In this document: in pieces, positions 1 to 11,218 of the stretch | How positions within the stretch are numbered: the stretch's first letter is position 1 | Layout: the number at the start of each line of letters is the position of its first letter | Assembly: GCF_001949145.1 (NCBI RefSeq) | Contig: NW_019091454.1 | Coordinates: 786,992-850,991 of the forward strand | Length of the DNA stretch: 64,000 nucleotides | Direction: 5' to 3' | DNA from: Acanthaster planci | Lineage: Eukaryota; Echinodermata; Asteroidea; Valvatida; Acanthasteridae | The notes under the pieces: generated by a model | Databases searched by the model: none | The model's input: only the letters and a program-made list of their open reading frames with translations | Told to the model about the DNA's origin: nothing | Translations under genes and position numbers: made by a program

Positions 1-820
1 CGTGTACTTCAACCCGAAAGTATAGATTTAAGAGAACTTCCACAAGCATCAGATCGAGTCATTGATATCGTAGAAGAGCTCACTCAAGATACAGAAGGAC
101 TAAATTACTGGGAGCTTGTAGCTTTAGACAAATCGTTACAGACGTTCAAAGGAGAATTAACTTTAAACCAGGGCAAATTAGATCAGTTGGACGCAAAGAT
201 TCGACAAGTCAAAACCGAGCTAGAAGAAGCGGCATCTGAAGGAGAACGTATGGAACTTCAACAACAGTTGGACGGCTTATGAGTCGAAAGACGGGGTAGG
301 TTAGAAGTCATTAATAGGAACACGGACCAATTAAGGAGCCAAATCAATCCCATTAAGGGAACAATTGAAAAGGTCATGAATTACGACACAACTTTACGTG
401 GGAAGATTTGAACTTTGTTTTGAGGGCAGGGCGTAACGATCGTAAGCATTTTGACGGCTTTTTCACTAGCAGTAAGTACTATTGTAAGTAGTATCATAGC
501 CGCTGCCAGAGCTGCCGGAACGCCAAGTCCCACGCCAAAACCCCCTGAACCAAAAACTGCCAGGTAAAGGAGGCATAACCGATTGGATCAAACGTCAATT
601 GTGGAACTTGGCAAATGTATTGAAGAAACTGGGTTTGAAAGCGCTAGGAGCTTTGCCCGGAATCATTGGCAGTATTTTAAGCTGGATTTTCAACGTGGCG
701 AGTAAAGCAGTTGGTTGGATCAGTGAGCACGTGTGGACTTTCTTTGTAGGCGCGGGTGTTTTGATTTTGACTTACGTGCAGAGGATGCAAGCAGGTAAAG
801 TAGGGCAAAAAAATATTTAA
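1..820 (+). pseudogene. Polinton structural-side gene, coiled-coil/hydrophobic protein, decayed, 5' cut by window
   Basis: The frame beginning at base 1 reads as a long acidic, Q/E/K-rich helix typical of a coiled coil. In-frame stops at 280, 409 and 421 break it. It continues through a hydrophobic, alanine-rich stretch (about 424-530) and a proline-rich linker to a stop at 565. A shift near 555-570 moves the reading to another frame. There, up to 818, it encodes a Trp/Gly-rich amphipathic and membrane-like segment including KKLGLKALGALPG and a C-terminal hydrophobic helix. I recognise this order (coiled coil, hydrophobic helix, proline linker, LPGIIG-type segment) from uncharacterised Polinton/Maverick proteins; this is recollection, not a search. 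The last piece has no ATG. The neighbouring minus-strand remnants are also Polinton-like, with convergent orientation. Function unknown. Confidence 0.5.
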
Positions 821-1108
821 ACTCCTCTTCAAATTTGAGGAAGGTTTTTTTACGTCTTAAGTTATTCCATTTAAGTTAAAACTTTGTATCTAAGTTAATG
901 CTTTATACAACATGAAACCGATTCCACCTACGGCAATGGCTCCTACGGTTAAAGGCAGTTTTTCTTCGTTGTGGATGTCTAACATTTTTTTCGGTTGAGG
1001 CCGTAGTTGAGTGGTTAAAGGTTCTGGTTGCTTTGGTTCTTCCACTTCATCGTTAAAATCACTATAAACTGAAACTCCACCAGAATTTAAAGTCGGAACG
1101 TAGCCCGT

Positions 1109-2240
1109 CTACATGTCTGTGGTCGCAATCTGCAAATTGTTGTTGTATCCTTCAAACATACCGATACGTAAATCCATGTCAGAGGGCACCAAGTACAGAA
1201 CCCGGCGCAATATGAAGTTTAAAGGTATTTTTGCATATTGTAGCAAATCTTGAAATTGGTTTATCGATTGTTCTAAATTTGGTTCTGAGTTGATTAAAGA
1301 TTCTACGATCATAATAAATTGTCGTTGTGCGTCTAATCTGGTGCCAGGAGCTAAAATGCTGGTCTTGGTCTGAGCTTGTGCACCCAATAACACGTATACG
1401 TAAGCCCTAATAGACTCGTTTACCTTTGTAATCCCCACGTCTGTCAACCTAGACTTTTTAGGAATAAAATCCCACCAGGCCAGTGTGACCATGTTCGACT
1501 GTTGTTAAAAAGACACTTTGTACACGGTTGGGAGATCGGTATCTATCCACATGTACATGTATATCAGGCCAGCGTTTCTCCCGCTAACTATGTGCATGTC
1601 ACATCTGTTATAATTTTTATCGGGAACTAAGTTGGTTCCTGTATTTTGCTCTATTTTTCGTTCCTCTTCGTTGGCTGGCGATTCTGCAGAGCTTGCCGCA
1701 CATTTTCTAAAGACAGCAATTTCGTCTGTACTTAACCCAAAAAAAACACTAGCTTTACCCAGCATACAAAAAGCAGCCCCTTATCCATTTGACAAAGTAT
1801 CCCTCTTTTGTTTGTAGGACTTATTTGGGTCTACTTCATACAATAGACAAGTTTCTATAAACTTCTGATGATCGTAACTGTTGTGCAATGCGTCAAATAC
1901 GTCGTCACTCGGAATAGGCATCACGCAGTCATAGAATATTTCCTCACGGTGTAATATACGTGAAAGTTGAATAAAGCCGATACGTACGGATTGCGATCGG
2001 ACAGTAGATCAAAACCTACGCCACAGGCCATCGTTGCACAGTAGACAACAAAGTCAAATTGATTTTGGTAGAACGAAATCGGCTCTGTAACCCAATGACT
2101 GACAGCTTTGTTTGTCGTGTCTTTCGGTAATTTATACGCTTGAGTTAAATTTGGAAACTCAGCTGAAAATCAGTTATCCTTATTGACTACAATTAATAAT
2201 TGACTGAAGTTAGCTCCTATGTTTAATATACACACTTTTT
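1109..2240 (-). pseudogene. Polinton capsid-module-type protein, decayed
   Basis: Reading the minus strand from about 2160 down, one frame gives a block containing HWVTEPISFY and FDFVVYCATMACGVGF, then stops at about 1920. After disrupted sequence come frames 1505-1765 and 1109-1492. The latter is an intact C-terminal block with YVYVLLGAQAQTKTSI, APGTRLDAQRQF and VPSDMDLRIG. These blocks recur together in large unannotated proteins of metazoan Polintons, in the virion-like (capsid) gene module. I cannot say whether it is the major or the minor jelly-roll protein. At least two frameshifts and a stop make it non-functional. It converges on the plus-strand remnant at 1-820, as expected of the structural half of a Polinton. 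The N-terminal boundary is uncertain. Confidence 0.45.
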
Positions 2241-2461
2241 ATTCACTGCTCTACGCTTTAAAAGGAGGCGCGGTGGGTTTTACTTCTTGGTAAGCAGGTG
2301 GTTTATCTTTGGGCTGTTCTTGGTATCGGACCGACTTTGTAAAACTTACTCGCCAAGTTTTTTCATAAGGTCTTTTTTTAAAACGGCTGCCCTTTCGTTG
2401 GCTAGCGTTTCTGCTCTTTCCTTTACTTACTTGACATTCAAATTTTTCTTTACTGAACGTT

Positions 2462-2891
2462 TTAGCTTCTTGTAATTTGGTAGACGTACAGTGTACTTGA
2501 CCTAATTTTTTCCTTCATTTCGTTAAACTTTTTCAGTTTGGATAAAATCAGTACAAATTCTTCTTGTGAAATGTCACTTTCTTCTATAGTGTGAGAAACA
2601 TATTCCTCGATAGTGTTTAGCTTGGAGTCTGCCAACATTCGAATTTGGTCGTGTTTTTTAGTTTTGTGCGACAGCCTGCGACTGGCGTACTTTAGCAAAG
2701 CATAGACACCAAACGCGCCGATAGCAATTCCTTCCATCACTAGTCCCACGGGAGCCAACACGCTGCCCAAAAAGAGCAGGAATTCTGACGGTTGCCAAAG
2801 TAGCGCCCAATTCTTCTACGCCATATTCCACATAACCGAGTGCAGTGACTGAGTGCAGTGTTGCGACATGACTGCATGATTTGCTGGTCAT
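2462..2891 (-). pseudogene. Polinton small conserved ORF, membrane segment plus helical tail, frameshifted
   Basis: The frame 2462-2770 encodes a hydrophobic N-terminal segment (LAPVGLVMEGIAIGAFGVYALL), then KYASRRLSHKTKKHDQIR and a conserved-looking helical tail with LADSKLNTIEEYVS and SQEEFVLILSKLKKF. The KHxxIRxLAxSKLNTI...ISxEEFxLIL pattern is one I associate with a small protein of metazoan Polintons. Upstream sequence at 2771-2891 continues in a different frame, so a frameshift sits near 2770. It lies just upstream, on the same strand, of the capsid-module remnant at 1109-2240, which supports one decayed Polinton. No enzymatic function is implied. Confidence 0.45.
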
Positions 2892-4223
2892 AATTGTTAG
2901 GAACTACTAGTGTGAAATGTCCATACTTGAATCATATTTTAACACTTTCTTTGAAAATTATGGTTTAATGCTGAATAAGTGTAGAAAGTTTTGGATTTAC
3001 AGTAAACTGTAACATTAAACGGTGGCGTTAGTACCTTTGCCCTTATCCCACTGAAAAGGAAATCTCATGGTGCTCCTCTCAAAATGTACAATAATATAAC
3101 AGAATCTTGGCATTTATGGCATAATTATAGGTGGTTTTCCATTTTAGGGCACACAAGGGGACAACTGTGCCACAACGCACAAAGCTATTAAAACAAATAA
3201 AGCTACAGAAACCAAACATACTAAAGTGTTTTTTCTCGTGGACGTTGGTGTACTCAGCAGCCATATAAGCCCAATTGTCATAGGAAAAAACGTGGCCGGT
3301 ACAGTCATGCTGCCACTCCGTCAAAGTTCTAACATGAAGTACTACGTGGCTGTACATCAGTGATGTGATTGGAGAAAAGACAAACAGAAGACAGGTTTAC
3401 ACCATCCGGAGTCATATCAATTGTTGTCTAAAATGAAGTATGTCTGCCTCCTCTAGATAAATATTTCAATTATCTACGATGTAAATATAATGCTCATGGC
3501 ACATTATTAATCAGCAGAATAAAGTCTCTGAGCTGGCTGGCACGTCAGCGCGGTCGAACATGTTTGCAAGCATGGTTTCCGTGTTCCTTGTGTTCTTATA
3601 CCTAATTCAGTGCAGTTTTTTGGACGGCGAACAGACTATCTGAAAAAGCAGAAATTGCATACTAACATCATGGGAAAGTCCCAACTTAAATGCTGTTTAA
3701 TGTATGATGGAATTGTTTTATGGTGAAAGAACGAAACTACGAAAGCGTTCAAATCCGAACAAAAACTTAAACAAAAACCTTAAAAACTAATCCAGATGTT
3801 CACACAATAAATCATGTTTTGAAATGCCAGTAACAATTGTAAAACAAACTTCACGAAACAGGGATTGAATTCTGTGCCCGCGTCATGCCTGCTGCTTGGG
3901 AAAATTGGTGGTATTATTGTTGGTGTGATATGCTTGCTGACTGTTTTCGGACGACTTTACTATCTTAGGCAGTCTAAGTGGCAGCATGAACAAGAAATTT
4001 TGCATGCTTGAACAAGTTTGCTGACGATCAAGGATCTATGAATTTTTTTTCCTTGCAGTGACGAGAAATATATTACTGCTTGTTATCTACGTTTGGTACA
4101 AAATTAAGCTATTCCTTTCATGGTCAATTGTAGGCCGAAAGTAGCCTGGTAGCAATTTTTTTTCCGAGCCGAGAATCTGCGAAATGTCAGGCATATTCAT
4201 GAGACTGGTAATTTACATGAACC
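2892..4223. other. Intronic sequence, nothing recognised
   Basis: AT-rich sequence between the Polinton remnant and the DIRS element. The short frames here, such as 3079-3357 on the minus strand, have no recognisable motif. I found no COG6 exon upstream of 7928, so the preceding exon must lie before the window. Confidence 0.6.
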
Positions 4224-4314
4224 TTGCATATTGCGTTCCATCCGCTGGCACGCCCGGTTGTCAAGGGGGTCTTTTGTTTCCTGGGGACTGGCGTGCTCGC
4301 CGTGATCCTGTGGG

Positions 4315-5082
4315 ATGTCTGCCGATCCGGGACCTGTTGGTGGACGACTTCAACTCTTTGTAGGGTCTTTGGAGAAAGTCACATTGGACAACTGGGTGCT
4401 CAGGACCATTTGTTACAGATACGCCCTCGAATTCACAAGCATCCCTCTGTCTGTACCTATCTTCCGTCCGACTTCAGTTCCTCCCGACAGAAGCAAACAA
4501 CAGGAACTGGAATCCGAGATAGACTCTCTCCTTCAGAAACATGCTATCTGCCCGGTTCTCAAATTTTAAGCGAACAAGGGCTTCATTTCAACGTTCTTCC
4601 TTACTCTAAAGAAAGAAGTCAACAGGTAGCAACCTATTGTCAACCTCAAAATTCTGCCTGGAAATCCTTCGGACGGTCACCCAATCTCTACAGATTCCAT
4701 GTTGGGCCTCTTCCATAGACTTGAAAGATGCCTACCTTCTCATCCCGATTAACCCATGAAGCTATGAATACATGTACCTACGTTTCCTATACAACAGGAA
4801 CCTTTTTGAATTCACAGCTCTCCCCTTCGGCCTCTCCGCTTCACCAAGAGTGTTTTCCAGGATTGCAAAGATCGTTCCCGCTCACCTTCGAAAGCGGGAC
4901 GTCATGCTGTTCTAGTACTTGGATGACTGGCTGATTATTGGTAGATCTGCCAATGAAGTAGAGGTTTCTACCTTCCTTAATTGCGATATCACAAATCGCC
5001 TGGGCTTCATTATCAACCACGAGAAGTCAAATCCCAACCCAAAGCAATACCCAACATATCTAGGGGCATCTATTGACCTTTA
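4315..5082 (+). pseudogene. DIRS reverse transcriptase domain, disrupted
   Basis: The frame 4315-4569 starts the domain with a GGRLQLFVGSLEK...WVL block typical of the DIRS RT N-terminus and ends at the LLQKHAI region. The reading then moves through other frames with SIDLKDAYLLI (about 4708-4745) and FTALPFGL (about 4810-4850). It reaches the polymerase active-site motif YLDDWLI at about 4916-4936, directly preceded by an in-frame TAG. It ends with YLGASIDL and a stop near 5082. The two catalytic aspartates of YLDD are intact. Other frameshifts are spread through the domain. Confidence 0.8.
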
Positions 5083-5387
5083 ATGATGTATAATCTCACC
5101 ATCGATAACCTTCTTGACTGCGTGAAAGTCTTTTCTACTGAGCAGTCGGCTCCAGCCTGCACCTGGGTCCGTCTCCTTGGCTCGATGGCCAGCATGGTGG
5201 ACCTCATCCCACTCTTCAGGCTGTATATGCATCCACTACCGTTTCATCTTTTAGCTCTCTTCAGGCCGAAATGGGACTTAATCAATTTCCAGGTCCCCAT
5301 CTCGGACTTCATCTGCCCCCATTTCCAGTGGTTGTTAGTGAAGAGACACCCTTCTCTCAGAGTTCTCTTCCCCAAAGTGAACCCAAA

Positions 5388-6299
5388 AATAACTATCACT
5401 TTAGATGCTTCTCATCTGAGCTTGGGAGCCTCCCTATTGATGCTTCAAACATCGGGAACATGGGACCTCCAGCTCCAAGGGAGTCACATCAATATACTGG
5501 AACTTTAGGCTGTATTCAACACACTGAAAGCTTTCCACCTGAGCATCATAGGCAAACAAGTCCTCATCTGCTGGGACAACTCCACAGTGGTGTCATACAT
5601 TAATGGCCAGGGAGACATGCATTCTCCCCACCTGTGCCTCCTGAAGAGACAGATATTCCTTTGGGCCCAGGATTATGGCATCCGACAACTCCATAGCAGA
5701 TGCTCTCTCTCGGGGAAAGGTACGTCCCACGGAGTGGAGTCTGCACACCAGTATATTCGAACAGATTTTCGCTGAAGTAGAAAAACCGAACATCATTGTT
5801 TTTGCCTCAGCAGAGAACAGCCAACTGCCAGTGTTCTGCAGCAGATTTTATTACGTGCAAGCCTGGGCAACGAATGCTCTTCAAATCAACTGGGAAGGCA
5901 TGTTGGCCTACGCTTTCCCTCCAATATCCCTAATACCGGCAGTTCTCTTCGAGATCGAACGGGAATGCTGTCGTGTCCTTCTCATGGCCCACTTCTGGCC
6001 ACACCAGCCATGGTTCCCATGTCTGACCAGACTTCTTGTCCGGGTACCGATGATCCTTCCTAACAGATCGATCTGTACATCAACCGAAGTTGGGCATGCT
6101 TCACCCTCCTCTGACATCACTACACCTGACCTGTTGGCCTTGTCAAACAGTCTTCCAGATCTGCAGGACTTTCTGATGAAGCTGCCGAAATGGCCTCAAA
6201 GAGTCGATGCCAGTCTACATGCAGCATCTATGTTTCCAGATTACGACATTTTACTTCGTGGTGTTCAGAGTGAGGTCTTGGTCGGACCAAAGTTTCTGT
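5388..6299 (+). pseudogene. DIRS RNase H and linker region, disrupted
   Basis: The RNase H fold begins at about 5388 with ITITLDASHLSLG (first catalytic Asp) and continues through HINILEL. An in-frame TAG follows at 5506. The same frame then reads CWDNSTVVSYINGQG, where the Asp of the DN(S/T)T motif is preserved. A frameshift near 5675 leads into DNSIADALSRGKVRPTEW, the DIRS RNase H terminus. From there a 208-residue open frame (5675-6301) runs through LAYAFPPISLIPAVL and WPHQPWFP, the standard spacer between RNase H and recombinase in DIRS1-like elements. Confidence 0.75.
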
Positions 6300-7090
6300 G
6301 ACTTCTTTAGCTGACTTCTTCATGCACCTGTTCAAATCAGATCTCCAGGTTTCAAGTATCCGTAACTACCGGTCAGCCATTGGGGCTATACATGATGACT
6401 TCCCAGATGGCTCGACTGTGTCCGACAATAATGCTTTTAAACATGTACTCTGGGGAAAGTTTCTTGAGCGTCCCCCAACTAAGAGACTAATCCCTTCATG
6501 GAACTTGTCAGCTGTTCTCCAACTGCTTGCTGGTCCCCCCTTTTAGCCTGGCATTCCTGCTGGCAGTTACTACCTCACGACGTGGCAGTGAACTGAAAGC
6601 ATTGCCCATCACAGGCCACATTTGATGGGAACCCCATGGTGTTCTTCTCATCCCAGTCAGTTTCCTCCCATCTTCCTGACATTTTTGTACCAGACATTAC
6701 CAAACACACTAGGACTCCTGACGACGAAGCATGGTGCCCTGTGCAAACTCTTAAATGGTACTTAGCCAAAACCAGAAAACTCAGAGGTACAACTTTGCGG
6801 CTTTTCATCACCGACCTGCGACCAGAGACACTGTAGCCAGATAGATAGTTTAGGCTATCAAGTTAGCCAACCCAGATTGGCTGAACTCTGTGGACAGTGA
6901 AACACGACGCCTCATCAGAGCTCATGATATCCAAGCAGTTTCCACATCATGGACCTACTTCAGGGGTGTACCAATGGAGGAAATGTGCATGGCAGCATGC
7001 TGAAAGACCCCATCTACTTTCACCACATGCTATCTCACCAATATTCTTCAAAAGGACTCCGCACATGGCAGAGCGGTCCTAACGTCAGCC
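6298..7090 (+). pseudogene. DIRS tyrosine recombinase, disrupted
   Basis: The N-terminal core-binding part is open at 6298-6546 (VSSIRNYRSAIGAIH and the LIPSWNLSAVLQLL helix). The catalytic part is scattered over several frames: CPVQTLKWYLAKTRKL at about 6739-6786, then an RAHDIQAVSTSWTY block (about 6919-6960) and AACWKTPSTFTTCYL (about 6990-7035). The last two correspond to the HxxR-like and terminal Tyr regions of DIRS YRs. In-frame stops at 6544 and 6834 and frame shifts rule out activity. The product would normally integrate circular cDNA by site-specific recombination. Confidence 0.7.
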
Positions 7091-7257
7091 ACATCGATGC
7101 CAAAGGGTTCCTCATCAAAGCAGTCCACCACTGGAATGACATAACAACTCCATTATTTTGTAAATCTGCAATTAAGTTTAGACAATTTCATACTCTTCTG
7201 GCACTCTCATTATGTAGTATGTCCTCGCCGCACCCCCCTCCAAGGGCTCAGTGCTAC

Positions 7258-7590
7258 TCTGCATATTTAGCGACTGTCTGGGGTATGCTGATAGCAGAAG
7301 ACTCCTCCCCACAGAAAAGTTGCGAGGTCTGCTATTGAATACCTACCCCAGACAGTTGGCTCCCGCCCATCCTTCCCCACCTTTGGCTTGGATGGTTTTA
7401 ATACTGGAAAAAAAAGTGATAATGGCAGCCATTCCGCTATGCATCATGAGACTAGAGGGCGCACTGCGGTTGATCAGAAGTTTTAGCGAATTGAATCAGC
7501 TGCAAAGGAATTTGCATATTTAGTGACTATTTGGGGTAGGTATTCAATAGCAGACCTCACCAACATTTCTGTGGGGGAGGAGTTTGAAGG
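7258..7590. repeat. DIRS terminal/internal complementary region with nested inverted repeats
   Basis: Sequence at about 7300-7357 is the reverse complement, with few mismatches, of about 7527-7586. Each arm contains the TCTGCTATTGAATACC block and its complement. In addition, 7262-7300 is a direct repeat of 7513-7552 (GCATATTTAG(C/T)GACT, then GGGGTA). Direct plus inverted copies just after a DIRS recombinase are what inverted terminal repeats and an internal complementary region would leave. The upstream GTCCTCGCC and AGTGCTACTCTGCAT words recur at the DIRS end near 41.9 kb. Confidence 0.65.
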
Positions 7591-7927
7591 TCAGGACATT
7601 TGTGATGAAAATTGCAAAAATTTTGCATAATATTTTTTAGTGATTTACAGGAGGCATGATATTCGGGTATGTGTTGCTGATTTTTAGAATGTTAAAATTC
7701 AATTAAGTTAAAGATTTGTTTGAAGAGAATTGCAGCATTAATAAGAAAAAGAAAAGCCTAAACAGTGTTACAGTATGACTTTGTTATGCATGTTATCAGC
7801 CTATATGTTCATTGTAAATATACATGTACTATGTACGTACACAGTACATTTACATGTATGTACAATACCAGCTAACTATAAAAGTGTGTATTCCAACTTG
7901 TAACCAATACTGCAACATTTTTTTCAG

Positions 7928-7999
7928 GGCCTAGACAGTATTCACAATGATGTTGAGTCTATGAGATCAAGTTGTCAAGATATGACAGGAAGACTTAAG
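7928..7999 (+). CDS. COG6: COG6 exon (first in window), conserved oligomeric Golgi complex subunit 6
   Basis: A 72-nt, phase 0-0 exon encoding 24 residues ending SSCQDMTGRLK. The acceptor is a poly-T tract plus CAG ending at 7927, and the donor is GTGAGT at 8000. The peptide aligns with the N-terminal coiled-coil region of animal COG6, whose human form has CCQDMTSRLQ at this point. COG6 belongs to lobe B of the eight-subunit COG tether, which captures retrograde intra-Golgi vesicles and supports glycosylation-enzyme recycling. Upstream exons are not in the window. Identification rests on seven successive exons matching the family in order and phase. Confidence 0.93.
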
Positions 8000-9200
8000 G
8001 TGAGTAGAACCCATGAAGGTATTATATGCCATATGTTTAGGACTTATGAACTAAATGTACATGTATACAAGTCCAGTGTTCTCAGGAAAGTCTTTAGCAT
8101 GATGGACTACCTTGCCAAAATATTATGCTGCCCCCTGTAAAATTTTGCCACCCAGCTAAAATTTTCACTGCCTTGCTTTTTTTTTTCTGCTGTATTTTTT
8201 TTGCTGTTTTCGTGACAGCTCTAGCACAAGGAAATTTACTGCACACTGTGGAACAAGCATGAAAAGTTTGCCAGCATTAATATTCAGCAGTATTAGAGTA
8301 ACACTTCTAGATCAGGACCCAACATAAACTTTATGCAGCATGTAATATCGTGGATAAATAAATGGTAATACATGCACATACGTTTTCCTAGATTCATATC
8401 GTAAAATGACTCAGTCAGACAACAGCTCAACAATCCAAAAATTAATCACCCACTTTAAAAGGAGATACCACAAAATTATTGTCTTGTGGAACTCATCCAC
8501 AAGATGAAAAAGACTTCGAAGTTTGATCAATTTTTCCTTCTCATAGAGTAAAATATCAAGTCTACAGTGCTCATCTTACCCATAAAGCCACTACATGTAC
8601 ATGTACCTAAAGGCTACCCACAATAGGCTACCCACCGTGCCCTGCAATATGCCTACCATCTTATTTTCTTCTTTCCTCTTAGTGTCGGATGGTGACAGAT
8701 TGTAAAATATCTGTGTCATTTTTGGCGAGCTGTGAAGCAAATGCGAGCCTATGTAATACCGATTTCCATCCGTCCGTCCTCAAATGTAAAAGTTTTTCCT
8801 TGCGAGTACATACATGTAGGTGGTACAATGTACCATTGAGTGCTTGTTTGCTTTCCCTCTTGAAATTTTATCAGTGTACAAATAGTCTCATATGACATTA
8901 ACGCTTAAAATATTGAGAGCCAAGGACGATGTTCGGTATGGCCGAATGTTTGAAATAGCGGTGTTCAATATAGTGATATTCCACTGTATTGTGTACTTAC
9001 CCTGTAGTACATACTGTACATGTATATGTACCCACTTGTACACATGTACTGAGCACTCCTCCAAGTGACAGATACGGATGTTTGTTGGGGGAGGGGTACC
9101 TTTTGGAGGAGGATCATTGGGACAAGGTATGTGTATGTAAAAGTGGATGAAATGCTGGATTGCGTTGGTGTAATGGTTGGGCTGGATAAGTGGGATGATA
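8000..9200. other. COG6 intron sequence
   Basis: AT-rich intron start with several ACATGTACATGT-type palindromes (for example near 8595). Bases 8912-8976 are a repeat also found, in the opposite orientation, at about 57055-57130 (words GAGCCAAGGACGAT, CCGAATGTT, ATAGCGGTGTTC). This is probably the remnant of a Tc1/pogo-like MITE terminus. No other element recognised. Confidence 0.5.
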
Positions 9201-9560
9201 GGACAGCCAGAGTAAGAAGTGAAGGGAATGATGGGAAGGGGTGGAGTAAGAGATGAATGGGATGATGGGGAGAGGCAGAGTAGGAGATGCATGTAGATAG
9301 GATGATGGGGAGGGGGTGGAGTAGGAGATGGATAGGATGATGGGGAGGGGGTGGAGTAGGAGATGNNNNNNNNNNNNNNNNNNNNNNNNNNNNNNNNNNN
9401 NNNNNNNNGGAGTAGGAGATGGATAGGATGATGGGGAGGGGGCATAGTAGGAGATGGATAGGATGGTGGGAGGGGGCAGAATAGGAGATGGATGGGATGG
9501 TAGGGATGGGTGGAGAAGCTGATGAATCGGATGATAGGATGGGACAAATTAGGAGATAGA
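9200..9560. repeat. ~35-bp G-rich minisatellite with assembly gap
   Basis: Tandem degenerate copies of a unit containing GGATGATGGGGAGGGGG and GGAGTAGGAGATGGATA, about 35 bp per period, fading into more divergent copies to about 9700. Forty-three N (9366-9408) interrupt it, so the true copy number is unknown. The proline/histidine-rich frames on the minus strand here are artefacts of the repeat. Confidence 0.85.
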
Positions 9561-9959
9561 CAAGATGAGGGAGGGGTAGAGTACCATATGGATGGAAAGA
9601 TAACATGGATGTGGGATTGGGGATGGAGTCAAAGCAGAAATGGTAGATATGGGATGATGGGGGGGTTAGAATTGTAGAGGATAGGATGATGGGGTTGGAT
9701 GCAAAGTGCAAAACTGTACTTATGAGGAATTTTAATTATGCACCATCCATCAAACTCACAAATGCACTGCTCATCTAGGTATCCTTGGCTGGATAATGTG
9801 CACCCACATTATTATAGGCATTCCTCTCCTGTTAAAATTGTGAAGCCTTTGTATGCTTATTTTTCCTTGTTGGTGGTCTTATGTTTATTCACTTTTAGGG
9901 ATTTGATTGCATAATCCTTTTGAAAGGGAAAGAAAAGAAGACAGTTTTGTCCTTTGCTG

Positions 9960-10990
9960 TGGTCATCTGGGTATGCTCTCCCTTCGAAGACAGAATTTAA
10001 TTACCCTGTTGACAGAATAGTGTATTCCAGAACAGGGTGGACTTCATTTTGTATAACTTGGATGTCTCTTAATAAGCTGCTATTACAGGAAAGAAATTCA
10101 AATTCTGTGGTGGCTTTGCCGTTCTAGTTTTTGGGTTTCTCTCCACCATCCTCCATCTGCTTGTATTAATTTTATCGATTTAATAAAGAGTAGAGGTTGC
10201 CTCTGTTTTTTATTCTGTATCTTTAGTTTTTGTCCCCTGTAAGTACAGATTTTCATTATTTTTCTACACATTTGATTATGGGAAGATCCGTGAAGAGGAG
10301 ATTGGCTGGAGCCACTGTGATCAGGGGACATGGGACTCCCAGCATCTGTAGAAGTATTTCCCTCTCCTGGGTCAAACCTTGAATGTGAATGTGCTGGGAG
10401 CTCTCTCTCATTGGCAGAATTTATCCTATCACCTGAGACATGGAGATAGTGTCCCAATAGTCTGGGAGCCAGGCCACAGTAATACCACCCCGCTTTTTGG
10501 GAGGAATGACAGCTGATAGAAAAGTTCTCCAGTAAGAGCCACCAACATGGGACCGCAGCAGTAAATTTCATGGGCAAGTGGGGCACCCCCCTCCCTGCAG
10601 ATTTGCCTTTCCAGGCCTCAGCGCAAGCTCCTGTTTCGAGCTACATGTCCAAGGCCCCTGACATGCCTGATGTGGGCAGTCGAACAGACATATCCCATGG
10701 GAGAAAGATTCCCAGCAGAGAAAGATCCCCTGGCTCACAACAGCCCATGGCTTCCCCGAGTTTACCATCAACTTCAGAACTTATTTGTTGCTAGGGAACT
10801 CCCACGGTTCTGCCTATAGGCCTATCTGAACCTGCCTTGGAAGAGCAGCACAGTCACCGGACCAAGAAAGGGAAGTCTCACTGTAAAAATATGCAGCAGC
10901 CCATCGGTGTCTGAGTCATCCTCAGACTGATCCCTGCACCAGGCCAAATTGCAAAGGTATTGCAAGAAAAGTTTGCAGAAGAGTTTTGTT
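9960..10990. other. GC-richer segment, possible decayed retroelement ORF, unidentified
   Basis: Base composition rises relative to neighbours. Open frames occur on both strands (minus 10098-10586, plus 10570-10794) that look coding-like, with serine/proline-rich text such as SHGRKIPSRERSPGS. I do not recognise a domain. A gag-like region of a tyrosine-recombinase retroelement is one possibility but is not demonstrated. Confidence 0.25.
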
Positions 10991-11079
10991 CAGAACATAC
11001 TTCGAGAAGAGGGCTACAAACAGAACATTTACAAAATATCATAAGAATCAGTTAGGGACAACATCAAAAATACATCAAC

Positions 11080-11210
11080 CGGTCACACGTGTGCAAATGC
11101 CAGGAACGCCATCTTTAGTTCAAGCTGCCTCCATTGGCAGGCGTCCGAACGGCCCTCCTGTTCTTTCACGTTCCCTTACAACAAAAAGCCGGTCATGGTC
11201 TTTGCAGTCA
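11080..11210. repeat. Interspersed repeat, second copy near 32.53-32.66 kb
   Basis: The words ACACGTGTGCAAATGC, GTTCAAGCTGCCTCC and CTACAACAAAA-like blocks occur in the same order here and at about 32530-32660 with moderate divergence. The family is unidentified and no coding motif is visible. The copy here is cut at its right side by the hAT-like element starting at 11219. Confidence 0.5.
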
Positions 11211-11218
11211 GCGTGCAG

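Larger units (their letters stand above)
4224..7590 (+). mobile_element. DIRS1-like tyrosine-recombinase retrotransposon, 5' truncated, decayed
   Basis: In order on the plus strand: a DIRS-type reverse transcriptase, an RNase H, the ADALSR linker region, a tyrosine recombinase, and a terminal region with nested inverted repeats (7258-7590). This RT-RH-YR order without an aspartic protease or DDE integrase is diagnostic of DIRS elements. No gag is present immediately upstream, so the copy is 5' truncated; the exact left edge is uncertain. Multiple stops and frameshifts show it is dead. It lies in the COG6 intron preceding the exon at 7928, in the same orientation as the gene. Related fragments occur at 29.9-31.9, 41.7-42.2 and 57.4-58.3 kb. 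Confidence 0.8.

Noticed and set aside
8888-9711. Long Pro/His/Ser-rich minus-strand ORFs
   Set aside because: They are translations of the 35-bp minisatellite and run through an N gap; no gene signal.
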